Both the position numbers and the translations under genes were made by a program. A DNA stretch of 36,272 nt from Lachnospiraceae bacterium UBA3641. Lineage in GTDB: Bacteria > Bacillota > Clostridia > Lachnospirales > Lachnospiraceae. The notes beneath the pieces are model-generated. The model was not told where the DNA came from, made no database searches, and saw only the letters and a list, made by a program, of their open reading frames with translations. The stretch lies in contig DFKQ01000105.1 of assembly GCA_002373875.1 (NCBI GenBank), positions 1-36,272 of the forward strand. The letters are read 5' to 3'. Shown piece by piece: positions 7,516 through 16,236 of the stretch. Each line of letters starts with the position of its first letter. Position 1 is the stretch's first letter.

Positions 7516-9153
7516 TTAACGTCCGGCCTCTGCCGGTCTGTATTTCTTCATTATCGCTTCGGCAACCTTAATTCCGTCCATGGCCGCGCTGGTTATACCT
7601 CCGGCATATCCCGCTCCTTCACCGCAGGGATACAGGCCTTCGATACTGCCTTCATAATTGTCGTTCCTTAATATCCTTACAGGTGATGAGGTTCTTGACT
7701 CAACCCCTGCCAGTATCGCATCATCCCTGTCAAAGCCTTCAATAGTATAACCGAATTTATCAATGGATTCAATGATGGCCTCATTGAGCTCATCCGGCAG
7801 GAGTTCTCTTAAGTCGGCCAGCTTATAATTACCCTTTATCTGCGGCGTCAGGCTGCCGCCTCCTCCTGATAAGGTACCTCTTTTAAAATCCCCGTATTCC
7901 TGTACGGGTATTGCTCCTCCTCCCAGTGTATATGCCCTTTCCTCAAGCCGTCTCTGGAATTCCATACCGGCAAGTACATCATCTGATTTAAAGTCATCCT
8001 TATTCACGCTCACGATAATGGCGGAATTGGCATTTAAGGAGGATCGGCCCGAATAACTCATGCCGTTTACACACAGCCTTCCCGCTTCACTTGATGCATT
8101 TACTACATATCCACCGGGACACATACAGAAGGAATAGACATTGCGTCCCCCCGCGGTCCTGTTTGTAAGCTTATAATCCGCCGGACCAGGACCTCCCTTA
8201 CCGGTCCTGCCGTACTGGCTTAAGTCGATCATTTCCTGAGGATGCTGGATCCTTAAGCCTACCGCAAAAGCCTTTGCTTCCATATCCACATTCCGATCCT
8301 TAAGCATTTTAAAGGTATCCCTCGATGAATGACCGATGGCCAGCACCATACAGTTACTGGTGATCGCGCTTTCATTTCCGTCATTTACCACACAAACATT
8401 TTCTATTCCCCGATCCCCTTTTTCAAAGCCGGTCATCCTGGTATCAAAGAGGAATTGTCCTCCGTTTCTAATTATCTCCTCCCGCATATTCCGCACCACA
8501 AGCGCTAAGATGTCCGTCCCGATGTGAGGCCTTGCACTGTAGGTTATCTCCTCTGGCGCGCCGAATCTTACAAGGGTATCGAGCACATACCTGTTCCGCC
8601 CCATCTTATCATTCACGCCCGTATTCAGCTTCCCGTCAGAGAAGGTTCCCGCTCCTCCTTCACCGAACTGGACATTTGATTCGGTATTCAGCCGTCCTCC
8701 CAGAAAGAATTTCTTAACGGTTTCGATCCTGTTTTCGACCCTCTCGCCCCTTTCGATCACAATGGGAGCATATCCCCTCCTGCTTAATTCATATGCACAG
8801 AAGAGCCCCGAAGGACCGGCACCCACTATTACCGGATGTCCCGTAAGCTCCTTGCTGCCGGATTCACCGGGCGACTGATAGATGACCGGCTTATAGCTTG
8901 ATATATTTCTGTCCCTGACATGCTTAAGTATCCTATCTTCAAGTCCGTTATCAAGAGTCACCAGCAACGAATATACATAAAAAAGCTCCGGCTTTCTCCT
9001 TGCGTCCAATGACCTTTTGAATATCCTGCAGGAATAACCGGAGGTGTTCAAGTCTTTTGAGAATTTATTCAGTTTCAATTCTTTCTCAAGCTTCGCGTAC
9101 AGCTCATCTTCCGTATGACCTATTGGAAGCTTAAGGTTGTCTACCTTTATCAT
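7516..9153 (-). CDS. FAD-dependent oxidoreductase (COG2509-type dehydrogenase)
   Basis: A 545-residue flavoprotein of the family annotated as FAD-dependent dehydrogenase (COG2509), of unknown substrate. About 90 N-terminal residues of basic alpha/beta character (LPIGHTEDELYAKLEKEL) precede the FAD-binding GAGPSG at 111-116, followed by VIERG. Family-specific stretches are visible: NVQFGEGGAGTFSDGKLNTG, CMCPGGYVVNAS, and a C-terminal GLYPCGEGAGYAGGITSAAMDGI that closes the FAD site. It is cytoplasmic, with no membrane segment. The ATG overlaps the stop of the spoVB-like gene by four bases (ATGA). Homologues are conserved in Clostridia; sequence gives no pathway. Confidence 0.88.
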   Translation of the reverse strand: MIKVDNLKLPIGHTEDELYAKLEKELKLNKFSKDLNTSGYSCRIFKRSLDARRKPELFYVYSLLVTLDNGLEDRILKHVRDRNISSYKPVIYQSPGESGSKELTGHPVIVGAGPSGLFCAYELSRRGYAPIVIERGERVENRIETVKKFFLGGRLNTESNVQFGEGGAGTFSDGKLNTGVNDKMGRNRYVLDTLVRFGAPEEITYSARPHIGTDILALVVRNMREEIIRNGGQFLFDTRMTGFEKGDRGIENVCVVNDGNESAITSNCMVLAIGHSSRDTFKMLKDRNVDMEAKAFAVGLRIQHPQEMIDLSQYGRTGKGGPGPADYKLTNRTAGGRNVYSFCMCPGGYVVNASSEAGRLCVNGMSYSGRSSLNANSAIIVSVNKDDFKSDDVLAGMEFQRRLEERAYTLGGGAIPVQEYGDFKRGTLSGGGGSLTPQIKGNYKLADLRELLPDELNEAIIESIDKFGYTIEGFDRDDAILAGVESRTSSPVRILRNDNYEGSIEGLYPCGEGAGYAGGITSAAMDGIKVAEAIMKKYRPAEAGR

Positions 9154-10808
9154 ACTCTCTGTATAAGTCTTAAGATAAGAGCGATCCTTGCGAGAAAATC
9201 ACCGCCCGGAAAGCTTCTGATCTCCGACTCGTTTACTCCCTTCAGTTTAAGAAGCGCTACAAAGTATACGCATACGCCTATGATTATCGACAGCAGAGTG
9301 GCTATGTTATCCGAGGTTCCCTTCCTTATGAGCAGATACATCAAAAAGATAACAAGTCCCATTATGGCGGAGGCTGTAAACGGAATAACAAAGGTCTTGC
9401 GTATTTCCTGTTTATATGACATATATCTTCCTATGCTGATCCAGTTGAGAACACATATCGTCAGGGCAAATACAATAAGTGATATCACGACTCCGTAAAG
9501 CCTGAGATCAAATACACCTATGCACAGATACAGCACACCCACATGGACAGCCAGGGCGATCGCGGCATTCCTCACGGGAATATTAAGCTTGTTAATTCCC
9601 TGGAGTACACCGTTGGAAAGTGTTGACATGGAATAAAGCACAACGGTAACCGAGCCCATTCGGAGCAGCATTGCAGGTATTTCGATCTCACCGGTGAAAA
9701 GCATTGACAGAATGGGCCGTCCGAGAACACTCAACCCCATTGCGCAGGGGAAGGCTATGATCATGACAAACCTCATCCCAAGCCTTACCTTATGCCTCGC
9801 AAGCTTCATCTTGCCCTGCTCGACACAGGACGTAAGAGCCGGCATAATCGATGAACAAAGGGAGTTTGCCAGAGCAACCGGAACATTTATTATTACCTTG
9901 TACTTGGTGGAAAAGATACCCCAGTATGATGCTATATCATGTTCGTTCATTCCCTTCTTAACCATTACCGACCCGAAAATACCCTGATCGAGTACATCCG
10001 ATATATTATATATTGTTGAACTGAGTATTACAGGCAGGATCGTGATTATAATTATCCTGAATATTTTGGGAAAGCCGTCATTTCTTGCCGTCTTGTCATT
10101 TGAGATATTGACCTTCATTTCCCTGTTATGAACAGTAAACATCACGGCCAGCATAAGAAGACCTGCCAGGGCTCCCGCGCCTGTACCCAGTGTTCCGCCT
10201 GCGGCTCCGTATGCCGCGGAAAAGGTCCTGTCATGAAGAAGAGCCGATACCTTCGTGCCGTATTCAAAAAGATATATGGCTGCCACAACCGAGATAATGG
10301 CATTAACAACCTGCTCAAAAAGCTGGGAAAAGGCAGTGGGCATCATTGTTCCAAGGCCCTGGAAATACCCCCTTAAAACACCCATGACGGCAACTATCAG
10401 AAGTGTAGGAGCCAATACCCTAAGGGCTATGGCGCTCTTTGGAAGGTTCATGATATTTGAAGCCATTACATCTGCCCCGAACAGAACTATAAGACAGGCG
10501 GCGCCGCCGGTGATGCAGGCAAAAAGAATTGCACCGCGCAGGATCTTTCGGGCATTTTTGTACTGATCCTTGGCAACCCTTGCTGCCACAAGCTTGGATA
10601 CTGCTGTGGGAAGTGAATAAGATGAAATGATCAGCATAATGGAATATATCTGAAAAGCTGCAGAGTAATAGCCCATACCGCTGTCGCCTATCTTCTTCTG
10701 AAGCGGTATACGATATACAAGACCTATGATACGGGAAATGATGCCCGTTATGGCCAGGATCCCGCCCTGCACGATAAAATTGGATCTTTTGCATTCCCTA
10801 TCGCTCAT
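9150..10808 (-). CDS. SpoVB/MurJ-like polysaccharide (lipid II) flippase
   Basis: A 552-residue integral membrane protein of the MOP exporter superfamily, with about 14 hydrophobic segments. The opening (NFIVQGGILAITGIISRIIGLVYRIPL) and the TAVSKLVAARVA segment near residues 65-80 match the SpoVB/YtgP group. Members move undecaprenyl-linked peptidoglycan precursors across the membrane; SpoVB itself is needed for spore cortex. Whether this paralogue serves cortex or vegetative wall cannot be told. AGAGGATATAA precedes the ATG. It follows ybeY after 24 bases. UppP, which recycles the same lipid carrier, is encoded at 27349-28227. Confidence 0.88.
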   Translation of the reverse strand: MSDRECKRSNFIVQGGILAITGIISRIIGLVYRIPLQKKIGDSGMGYYSAAFQIYSIMLIISSYSLPTAVSKLVAARVAKDQYKNARKILRGAILFACITGGAACLIVLFGADVMASNIMNLPKSAIALRVLAPTLLIVAVMGVLRGYFQGLGTMMPTAFSQLFEQVVNAIISVVAAIYLFEYGTKVSALLHDRTFSAAYGAAGGTLGTGAGALAGLLMLAVMFTVHNREMKVNISNDKTARNDGFPKIFRIIIITILPVILSSTIYNISDVLDQGIFGSVMVKKGMNEHDIASYWGIFSTKYKVIINVPVALANSLCSSIMPALTSCVEQGKMKLARHKVRLGMRFVMIIAFPCAMGLSVLGRPILSMLFTGEIEIPAMLLRMGSVTVVLYSMSTLSNGVLQGINKLNIPVRNAAIALAVHVGVLYLCIGVFDLRLYGVVISLIVFALTICVLNWISIGRYMSYKQEIRKTFVIPFTASAIMGLVIFLMYLLIRKGTSDNIATLLSIIIGVCVYFVALLKLKGVNESEIRSFPGGDFLARIALILRLIQRV

Positions 10809-10832
10809 TTATATCCTCTGTTGCTACACAAT

Positions 10833-11327
10833 TCATCTATGTAAATCAAGAATATCCATGACCACACGCTGACGCTCCTCCATCAGTATCCGGTCCTCAT
10901 CCTTAATATGGTCATATCCGATTAAGTGTAACATACTGTGGGCAATAAGAAAAGCGAATTCTCGCAGTTGACTGTGTCCGTATTCGATGGACTGCTCCCT
11001 GATCCTGTCAGCCGATATGACGATATCACCCAGAAGAAGTTCACCTGTTTCTATGTTGAAACAGTCATTCCTTTCTTCGAGCCCTGAAAAATCACCGGGA
11101 ACAGGGTAATCGTTCATCGGAAAGGACAGAACATCCGTGGGTGAGTCGATCCCCCTCTGTTCCCTGTTGATCTCCCTTATGGATTCATTATCCGTGATCA
11201 GAAGGTTGACCTCAGCCTCATATGGACATTTTTCCGCATCAAGCACAGCATCGACCGTCTTACGATACCATTCCTTTGGATCAAAATCAGGCGTAAATTC
11301 AGTTTCAATATCTATTGCGTAAGTCAC
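10833..11327 (-). CDS. ybeY: Endoribonuclease YbeY (16S rRNA maturation)
   Basis: Zinc-dependent endoribonuclease needed for 16S rRNA 3'-end maturation and late ribosome quality control. The metal motif HxxxHxxxxxH is intact in HSMLHLIGYDH, preceded by the family box PTDVLSFPM and by ELLLGDIVIS. I place the start at the GTG at 11327 because AGAGG lies eight bases upstream of it. The in-frame ATG at 11345 has no ribosome site and abuts a large hairpin. This gives 164 residues; the ATG would add six. It follows phoH, as in most Firmicutes, but era and dgkA, usual downstream partners, are missing. Confidence 0.93.
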   Translation of the reverse strand: MTYAIDIETEFTPDFDPKEWYRKTVDAVLDAEKCPYEAEVNLLITDNESIREINREQRGIDSPTDVLSFPMNDYPVPGDFSGLEERNDCFNIETGELLLGDIVISADRIREQSIEYGHSQLREFAFLIAHSMLHLIGYDHIKDEDRILMEERQRVVMDILDLHR

Positions 11328-11347
11328 TCTTTTATCCTCTATCATTT

Positions 11348-11385
11348 GTCATAAGGGGTACCGCTTGCGGTGGATTCCTTATGAC
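11348..11385 (-). repeat. Long nested inverted repeat between phoH and ybeY
   Basis: Outer arms of nine perfect base pairs (11348-11356 GTCATAAGG and 11377-11385 CCTTATGAC) enclose an inner five-base-pair hairpin (ACCGC TT GCGGT, 11360-11371). No T-run follows on either strand, so it is not a standard terminator. It lies 20 bases from the ybeY GTG start and just before the alternative ATG. It could be an RNA-stabilising or processing hairpin, or a small palindromic repeat unit. Confidence 0.7.
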
Positions 11386-11406
11386 GGTTTCATGATCTGC
11401 TTTACA

Positions 11407-12426
11407 CTATCTTCGTGTTTTGTTCATCTTATATGAAACAGCCCTTTTCTCCCTGCGCGCTTCCTCTTTCTTCTCGTATTTCTCGTAGGCATTTACAATG
11501 CGCTGTACAAGAGGATGTCTTACAACATCCTTGCTGGTCAGATGGCAGAAGGCTATCTCGTCAACATCCTTTAATACCCTTATCGCAACATCAAGACCGG
11601 AAACAGCATCCTTTGGCAGGTCCTTCTGGGTCTGGTCGCCAGTGATCACCACCTTGGAGCCATACCCGATCCTTGTAAGGAACATCTTCATCTGGGCGGG
11701 TGTTGTATTCTGTGCTTCATCAAGGATTATGTAAGCATTGTCAAGCGTCCGTCCCCTCATATATGCAAGGGGTGCAACCTCTATAAGTCCCTTCTCCATG
11801 TTCTTAAGAAAGCTCTCTGCCCCCATTATCTGGTACAGAGCGTCATACAGCGGCCTTAAATACGGATCCACCTTGCTCTGCAGGTCACCCGGAAGAAATC
11901 CCAGCTTCTCTCCCGCCTCAATGGCCGGCCTTGTAAGGATGATCCTGGATACCTCCTCGTTCTTAAAGGCCGTTATCGCCATTGCCATTGCAAGGTAGGT
12001 CTTGCCGGTACCGGCAGGTCCAAGCCCGAACACTATCATCTTATCCCTGATCGAATCCAGATATTCCTTCTGCCCCAGTGTTTTTGGCTTTATGGGCTTG
12101 CCGTTTATGGTATGGCATATAATCTTATCGTCAAGGGAAGATGCTACCCCCTTCTTATTCTCCATGGCCATTGATATGCAGTAATTAACCGTCTGCTCGT
12201 TTATATCGCTTCCTTTTTTGGCAATGGCGACCAGTTCACACAGAACATCCGAGGCGCATTCCACATCTTCCTTTTCGCCCATGAGCTTAACGCTTCCGTT
12301 CCTCTCCACTATGGTAACGTGAAAGGTCCTTTCTATCTTCTTAACGAAGCAGTCAAGCTCTCCGAATACGTTCCCTGCATATGCTGCTTCTATTACGATC
12401 GACTGTTCATATAATCCTTCCTGCAT
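11407..12426 (-). CDS. phoH: PhoH-family ATPase
   Basis: Cytoplasmic ATPase of the PhoH/PhoL family, linked to RNA metabolism through its constant association with YbeY. A KH-like N-terminal region (residues 1-90) precedes the P-loop GPAGTGKT at 136-143, the TRPAIEAGEKLGFLPGDL box and Walker B AYIILDEAQN. ITGDQTQKDLP is the sensor-like motif. The C-terminal tail is strongly basic. I choose the ATG at 12426, preceded by AGGAG four bases upstream. The earlier ATG at 12468 would overlap rlmH by 20 bases and has only a weak site. Length is 339 residues. It follows rlmH after 22 bases. Confidence 0.93.
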   Translation of the reverse strand: MQEGLYEQSIVIEAAYAGNVFGELDCFVKKIERTFHVTIVERNGSVKLMGEKEDVECASDVLCELVAIAKKGSDINEQTVNYCISMAMENKKGVASSLDDKIICHTINGKPIKPKTLGQKEYLDSIRDKMIVFGLGPAGTGKTYLAMAMAITAFKNEEVSRIILTRPAIEAGEKLGFLPGDLQSKVDPYLRPLYDALYQIMGAESFLKNMEKGLIEVAPLAYMRGRTLDNAYIILDEAQNTTPAQMKMFLTRIGYGSKVVITGDQTQKDLPKDAVSGLDVAIRVLKDVDEIAFCHLTSKDVVRHPLVQRIVNAYEKYEKKEEARREKRAVSYKMNKTRR

Positions 12427-12448
12427 GACTCTCCTGTTCCATGACCCC

Positions 12449-12928
12449 TCATTTATGATAAGGTTCATTGCTTATTATCCTGTAGCTTCTGTATATCTGC
12501 TCCAAAAGTATAACACGCATAAGCTGGTGAGGGAAAGTCATCTTCGAAAAAGACAGTCCCATATCCGATTTTTTTATCACATCTATGTCAAGCCCCAGGG
12601 ACCCTCCGATGATGAACTGTATGCGGCTGACACCATCTATCCCCAGCCTGTTTATCTTGTCCGCAAGCTCCGTGGAATCAAGCTCTTTACCCTTTATTTC
12701 CAGAGCCACCTTATAGGCATCATCCTTAAGATGCTTAAGGAGTCTCTCACCCTCGATCCTTTTTACCTTCTGATCAAGGGCCTCACTCTGCCCGTCCGCG
12801 GTCTTTTCATCAGACACTTCGATGATGCTTACCCTGCAGTATTTACTCAGGCGCTTGGTATACTCATCAACCGCATCCCTAAGATATTTTTCCTTTATTT
12901 TTCCTACGCACAAAATATCTATATTCAT
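12449..12928 (-). CDS. rlmH: 23S rRNA (pseudouridine1915-N3)-methyltransferase RlmH
   Basis: SPOUT-class methyltransferase that methylates pseudouridine 1915 of 23S rRNA in assembled ribosomes. At 159 residues it has the typical length. The opening MNIDILCVGKIKEKYL and the SAM-binding knot (FIIGGSLGLD then LSFSKMTFPHQLMRVILLEQIYRSYRI) are diagnostic. The protein ends with the conserved NEPYHK. An AAGGAA site precedes the ATG. The gene overlaps the end of the upstream transglutaminase gene by 50 bases. Together with phoH and ybeY it makes a ribosome-maturation block. Confidence 0.96.
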   Translation of the reverse strand: MNIDILCVGKIKEKYLRDAVDEYTKRLSKYCRVSIIEVSDEKTADGQSEALDQKVKRIEGERLLKHLKDDAYKVALEIKGKELDSTELADKINRLGIDGVSRIQFIIGGSLGLDIDVIKKSDMGLSFSKMTFPHQLMRVILLEQIYRSYRIISNEPYHK

Positions 12929-15236
12929 TCCGCATTTCCTTTCTCAGCTCTCTGGCCATAAGCTCCTCGTTTCTTGATACGGTCCCGGTGCCTGATAAAG
13001 AGCCTTTGCACCTGTACATTATCCTGTAATAGACCGAGAAGACCATAAGAACATCCGTCCTGTATTTATCCGGTATGTAGGGATCGTAATCGGATAATAC
13101 CCCTCTGTCGTAAAATCCGTCCCCGGCCCGTCCGCCCACTATGGACCTTATATCCTTTACATCCATGATCAGTCTTTTTTCGGGTGAAGAACGTAAATAT
13201 CGTATTCTTTTTATCAGAAGCCCTGTAAGTATTATTGCAGCGACCGTAAAAGCGGCTGCAAAAAATACGATCATAAAAAGCCGTATAGCCTCTTTGATCT
13301 TTTCTGTCTTACCGTCATCCTCCCCTTCAATCACTGCCTCTTCTTCTATATTCGGAGGTGGAAGGGGCACGGCTTCTTTATGTGAAAAAACGCTCGGATC
13401 AACGTAGTATCCCTCTTCCTTCATATCGGCCAATGCCGGGTGTCTGTGCCAGGTGCTTTCCTCAGCTGATGCCATTGCGGGTGTCGGCTCGAAAGGGACC
13501 CAGCCGAAGCCCTTTATATATGCTTCCGGCCATACATGCGCAAGGCTTCCCGAAACCTCATAAGAATCCTGTTTATCGAAGGGAAATACATACCTGTATC
13601 CCGATACGAGTCTTGCCGGTATACCTTCAAGTCTCAGTAAGATAACCATAGCGGACGAAAAATGCACACAGTAACCCGCTCCTCTGTTAAAGAGAAGATC
13701 CTCCGCCAGCTTACCCATACCGGAGGTATCACCCGTATTTCCGCCTTCGCCCCCCGTTAATTCTGTGCTGTATCTGTACTGTCTCAAATAACTCTCCACA
13801 GCCTTGCATCTTTCATAATCACTTTCGCAACCCTTCGTTATTTCATCCGAAAGCTCATACATCCTGCTGCTTATTCCACGGGTATCAAGATACTCTTCAT
13901 ACCTTCCCTCATCTTCCTGCCATGCGGCATAGTCATCCTCCGATATGATCTCTTTAAGCCTTATACCGTACAGGTCAAAGGCATAGGATGACATCTTCTT
14001 ATAGCTTATATCCCTTTTCCCGATATGACTGACAGGATTTGCAATGATCCCGGCAAGATAAGGACTTCCCGTATCCAGCTCCATATACCGGCTCTTTATC
14101 CGATAGCCCTTTTTATGCCCGGCTTTTGCCCTTCCACTCCCGATCACCCCTTTATTATCTCTTGCCAATACAGTATATTCGGGCATGATCTCATCTTTAG
14201 TCTTAAGATAAACATACGAAATATCCATATCCGACATATATGAAAACAGGTATGCTTTTTTACCGTCAACCTCATGGGTATAGAAGGAAAAAAGAATGTC
14301 AAGCAGTCTGGCGGCTTCAACCCCTTTCCCTCCCGTCAGATATATTGTCTTTCTTCTTTTTATCTTCTTTCCGCTTTCTTCATCCGTATAGGTTATGGTC
14401 GGATTGTCATTTGTGATTATTTCTATTTCCGTCCTGTCGGAAAGAGCCAGCGCATCACCCGTTGCAGCAAGCGAAGAATAACCCGTATGATATGCCGATC
14501 CGCGTCCTATCTCCGAAAGATAATATGAAAAAGTGCTTGCCATTTCCCTGGTCCTTGCGACAACCTTCCTTCCGGTGTCAACAACAGGATCCCAGTTTAT
14601 GGGGTCCTCACGTATCGGAATACAAATGATAGCGATCATGAGAAAAACAAAAAAGATGAAGGGATACTCTCTGTTGATGGCTGAGATATTTAATACAAAA
14701 AGTGCGGCATATATGATCCCGGCCCAACGTCCTTGTGCGTAAATAAAGGAACCGGCAAAATAAAGATATACCATGACCGCATCACATAAAAGACATATCA
14801 CATATTGCGTATACCGGAAGTTGCCAAGAAGATGGAGCAAAAGCCAGATAATATAAATGACTCCTGCGATCATCCCGTAGGATATATCAAGATAAGCCTC
14901 CTCTCCCGTATCGGGGGTACGGTTGATAAGAAGCAGGACAAGCAGCAGGGCCTCAACGGCGATCCCGTAAGAAGCCATTCTCTTACTAATAAACATCAAG
15001 AAGACCACAAAAAGAGCCGAATAAAGTACGGCAAACATCAGGGCTGAAATAAGGCAGGCATTTGCAGAATTTAAGGGAATATCCCTATGGGTCTGACCAA
15101 AGGACCGGATCAGTGCAGCGGCAATAACAAGGATGGTCAGGATATGCTTAAGCTCAGCCTGTAATGATACAGAAATCTTCGCTGCCTGAAGCGTCTTCCG
15201 AAATAAAAACCCTTGTTTCGTGTAATGCACACTCAT
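12879..15236 (-). CDS. Membrane-anchored transglutaminase-like protein (TgpA type)
   Basis: About 785 residues. Seven N-terminal membrane helices occupy roughly residues 30-210. A large extracytoplasmic region carries a transglutaminase core with Cys523 (GYCVHFSSAM) and His567 (LAHVWPEAY); Glu583 in WVPFEPTP stands where many relatives have Asp. A further membrane helix (near 650-675) and a DUF4129-like cytoplasmic tail follow. It belongs to the widespread MoxR-DUF58-transglutaminase set, thought to act on envelope peptides or proteins; the substrate is unknown. The ATG at 15236 lies too close to its GGAGG, whereas a GTG two codons later (15230) has the ideal seven-base spacing, so that may be the true start. 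It overlaps the DUF58 gene by about 80 bases. Confidence 0.88.
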   Translation of the reverse strand: MSVHYTKQGFLFRKTLQAAKISVSLQAELKHILTILVIAAALIRSFGQTHRDIPLNSANACLISALMFAVLYSALFVVFLMFISKRMASYGIAVEALLLVLLLINRTPDTGEEAYLDISYGMIAGVIYIIWLLLHLLGNFRYTQYVICLLCDAVMVYLYFAGSFIYAQGRWAGIIYAALFVLNISAINREYPFIFFVFLMIAIICIPIREDPINWDPVVDTGRKVVARTREMASTFSYYLSEIGRGSAYHTGYSSLAATGDALALSDRTEIEIITNDNPTITYTDEESGKKIKRRKTIYLTGGKGVEAARLLDILFSFYTHEVDGKKAYLFSYMSDMDISYVYLKTKDEIMPEYTVLARDNKGVIGSGRAKAGHKKGYRIKSRYMELDTGSPYLAGIIANPVSHIGKRDISYKKMSSYAFDLYGIRLKEIISEDDYAAWQEDEGRYEEYLDTRGISSRMYELSDEITKGCESDYERCKAVESYLRQYRYSTELTGGEGGNTGDTSGMGKLAEDLLFNRGAGYCVHFSSAMVILLRLEGIPARLVSGYRYVFPFDKQDSYEVSGSLAHVWPEAYIKGFGWVPFEPTPAMASAEESTWHRHPALADMKEEGYYVDPSVFSHKEAVPLPPPNIEEEAVIEGEDDGKTEKIKEAIRLFMIVFFAAAFTVAAIILTGLLIKRIRYLRSSPEKRLIMDVKDIRSIVGGRAGDGFYDRGVLSDYDPYIPDKYRTDVLMVFSVYYRIMYRCKGSLSGTGTVSRNEELMARELRKEMRNEYRYFVRRKNKGKIS

Positions 15237-16236
15237 CCCTCCTCTCCCTGATAAGCTTATGCATTCTGTCACTTTCATCCTCTGACCTGTAAGATATACC
15301 GCCGGAGGCTTCATTATAGAATTCAAGGAAGCCCTCATATGAATCTATGATCTTTTCCGTTATCTTACCCGACGGATATATGATGGTTAAAGGTATACCC
15401 CGGCTCGCAAAATAGTAAACAGCCGAGACGGCAAATTCAAGAAAGTGGTCTCTCTTTCTGATAAAGCCTGTATCCATCAGCTTTTGCGGAGCATATGAAG
15501 CCTCAAGATACAGCGATATTATCCTTGTATCCATCCTGTCCGGAATACGTACCATAAGCTTATCAAGGCGGGCCGATACCTTCCAGTTTATAGCGGAAGG
15601 CGTATCCCTGGGATAATAATCCCGAAGATCGTTCCCCGGTATTTCTTCCTTTCTGGTTTCGCTCTTAAGGCCCATGCTGTTAAGTATGTTTTCGATATCC
15701 AGATATGAATTAGCAATGTCCGTTATCCTCGGGCTCACTATCGCCCTGAATGAATAGGGAACAGCAAAGGTAACCGATAATATGTCAAAAGGATCCGAGA
15801 ATTTAAGACCCCTGATTCCGATATCGTATGTACCTGCATAGAGGCAGGCCGTCTGTATGTTTATCTTCTTTTTCTCCCCGGCTTCAAGCTTAATCCTTCT
15901 AAGGCTGTCGGTCCCGGAAAAGTCACACCTGTCAAGATACAGGACAGCTTCCATATCATGTATGGGAATAAGTCCGGTATTCTCAACGGAAATAAGGAGC
16001 GTGTGATTATCCCCTTTTACAAGCCTGTGTACGGAAAGCTCCTGATAAACATTCAGATAATGATAGTTCAGTGTAAGATATACCAAGGATACGGGGAAAA
16101 ACAGCAGTATGCCGTAAAGAAGGACAAAGGGAAGCACACCCCCGTAGAAGCTGGCAAAAACAAGGCTTGCCGCAAGAAGAACGGCATATATGATAAGGCC
16201 CGGCAGCTTTACATGTATTTCTTCGATAATATTCAT
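15154..16236 (-). CDS. DUF58 domain protein (partner of MoxR ATPase)
   Basis: A 360-residue protein with two N-terminal membrane segments (residues 12-52: LPGLIIYAVLLAASLVFAS, then VLLYGILLFFPVSLVYL). An extracellular-type beta domain and the DUF58 core, a von Willebrand A-like fold, follow. The core is recognised by GNDLRDYYPRDTPSAINWK. Members are expected to be remodelled by the neighbouring MoxR ATPase; the exact role is unproven. The start ATG overlaps the moxR stop (ATGA). The 3' end overlaps the transglutaminase gene, so all three are translationally linked. Confidence 0.9.
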   Translation of the reverse strand: MNIIEEIHVKLPGLIIYAVLLAASLVFASFYGGVLPFVLLYGILLFFPVSLVYLTLNYHYLNVYQELSVHRLVKGDNHTLLISVENTGLIPIHDMEAVLYLDRCDFSGTDSLRRIKLEAGEKKKINIQTACLYAGTYDIGIRGLKFSDPFDILSVTFAVPYSFRAIVSPRITDIANSYLDIENILNSMGLKSETRKEEIPGNDLRDYYPRDTPSAINWKVSARLDKLMVRIPDRMDTRIISLYLEASYAPQKLMDTGFIRKRDHFLEFAVSAVYYFASRGIPLTIIYPSGKITEKIIDSYEGFLEFYNEASGGISYRSEDESDRMHKLIRERRDECALHETRVFISEDASGSEDFCIITG

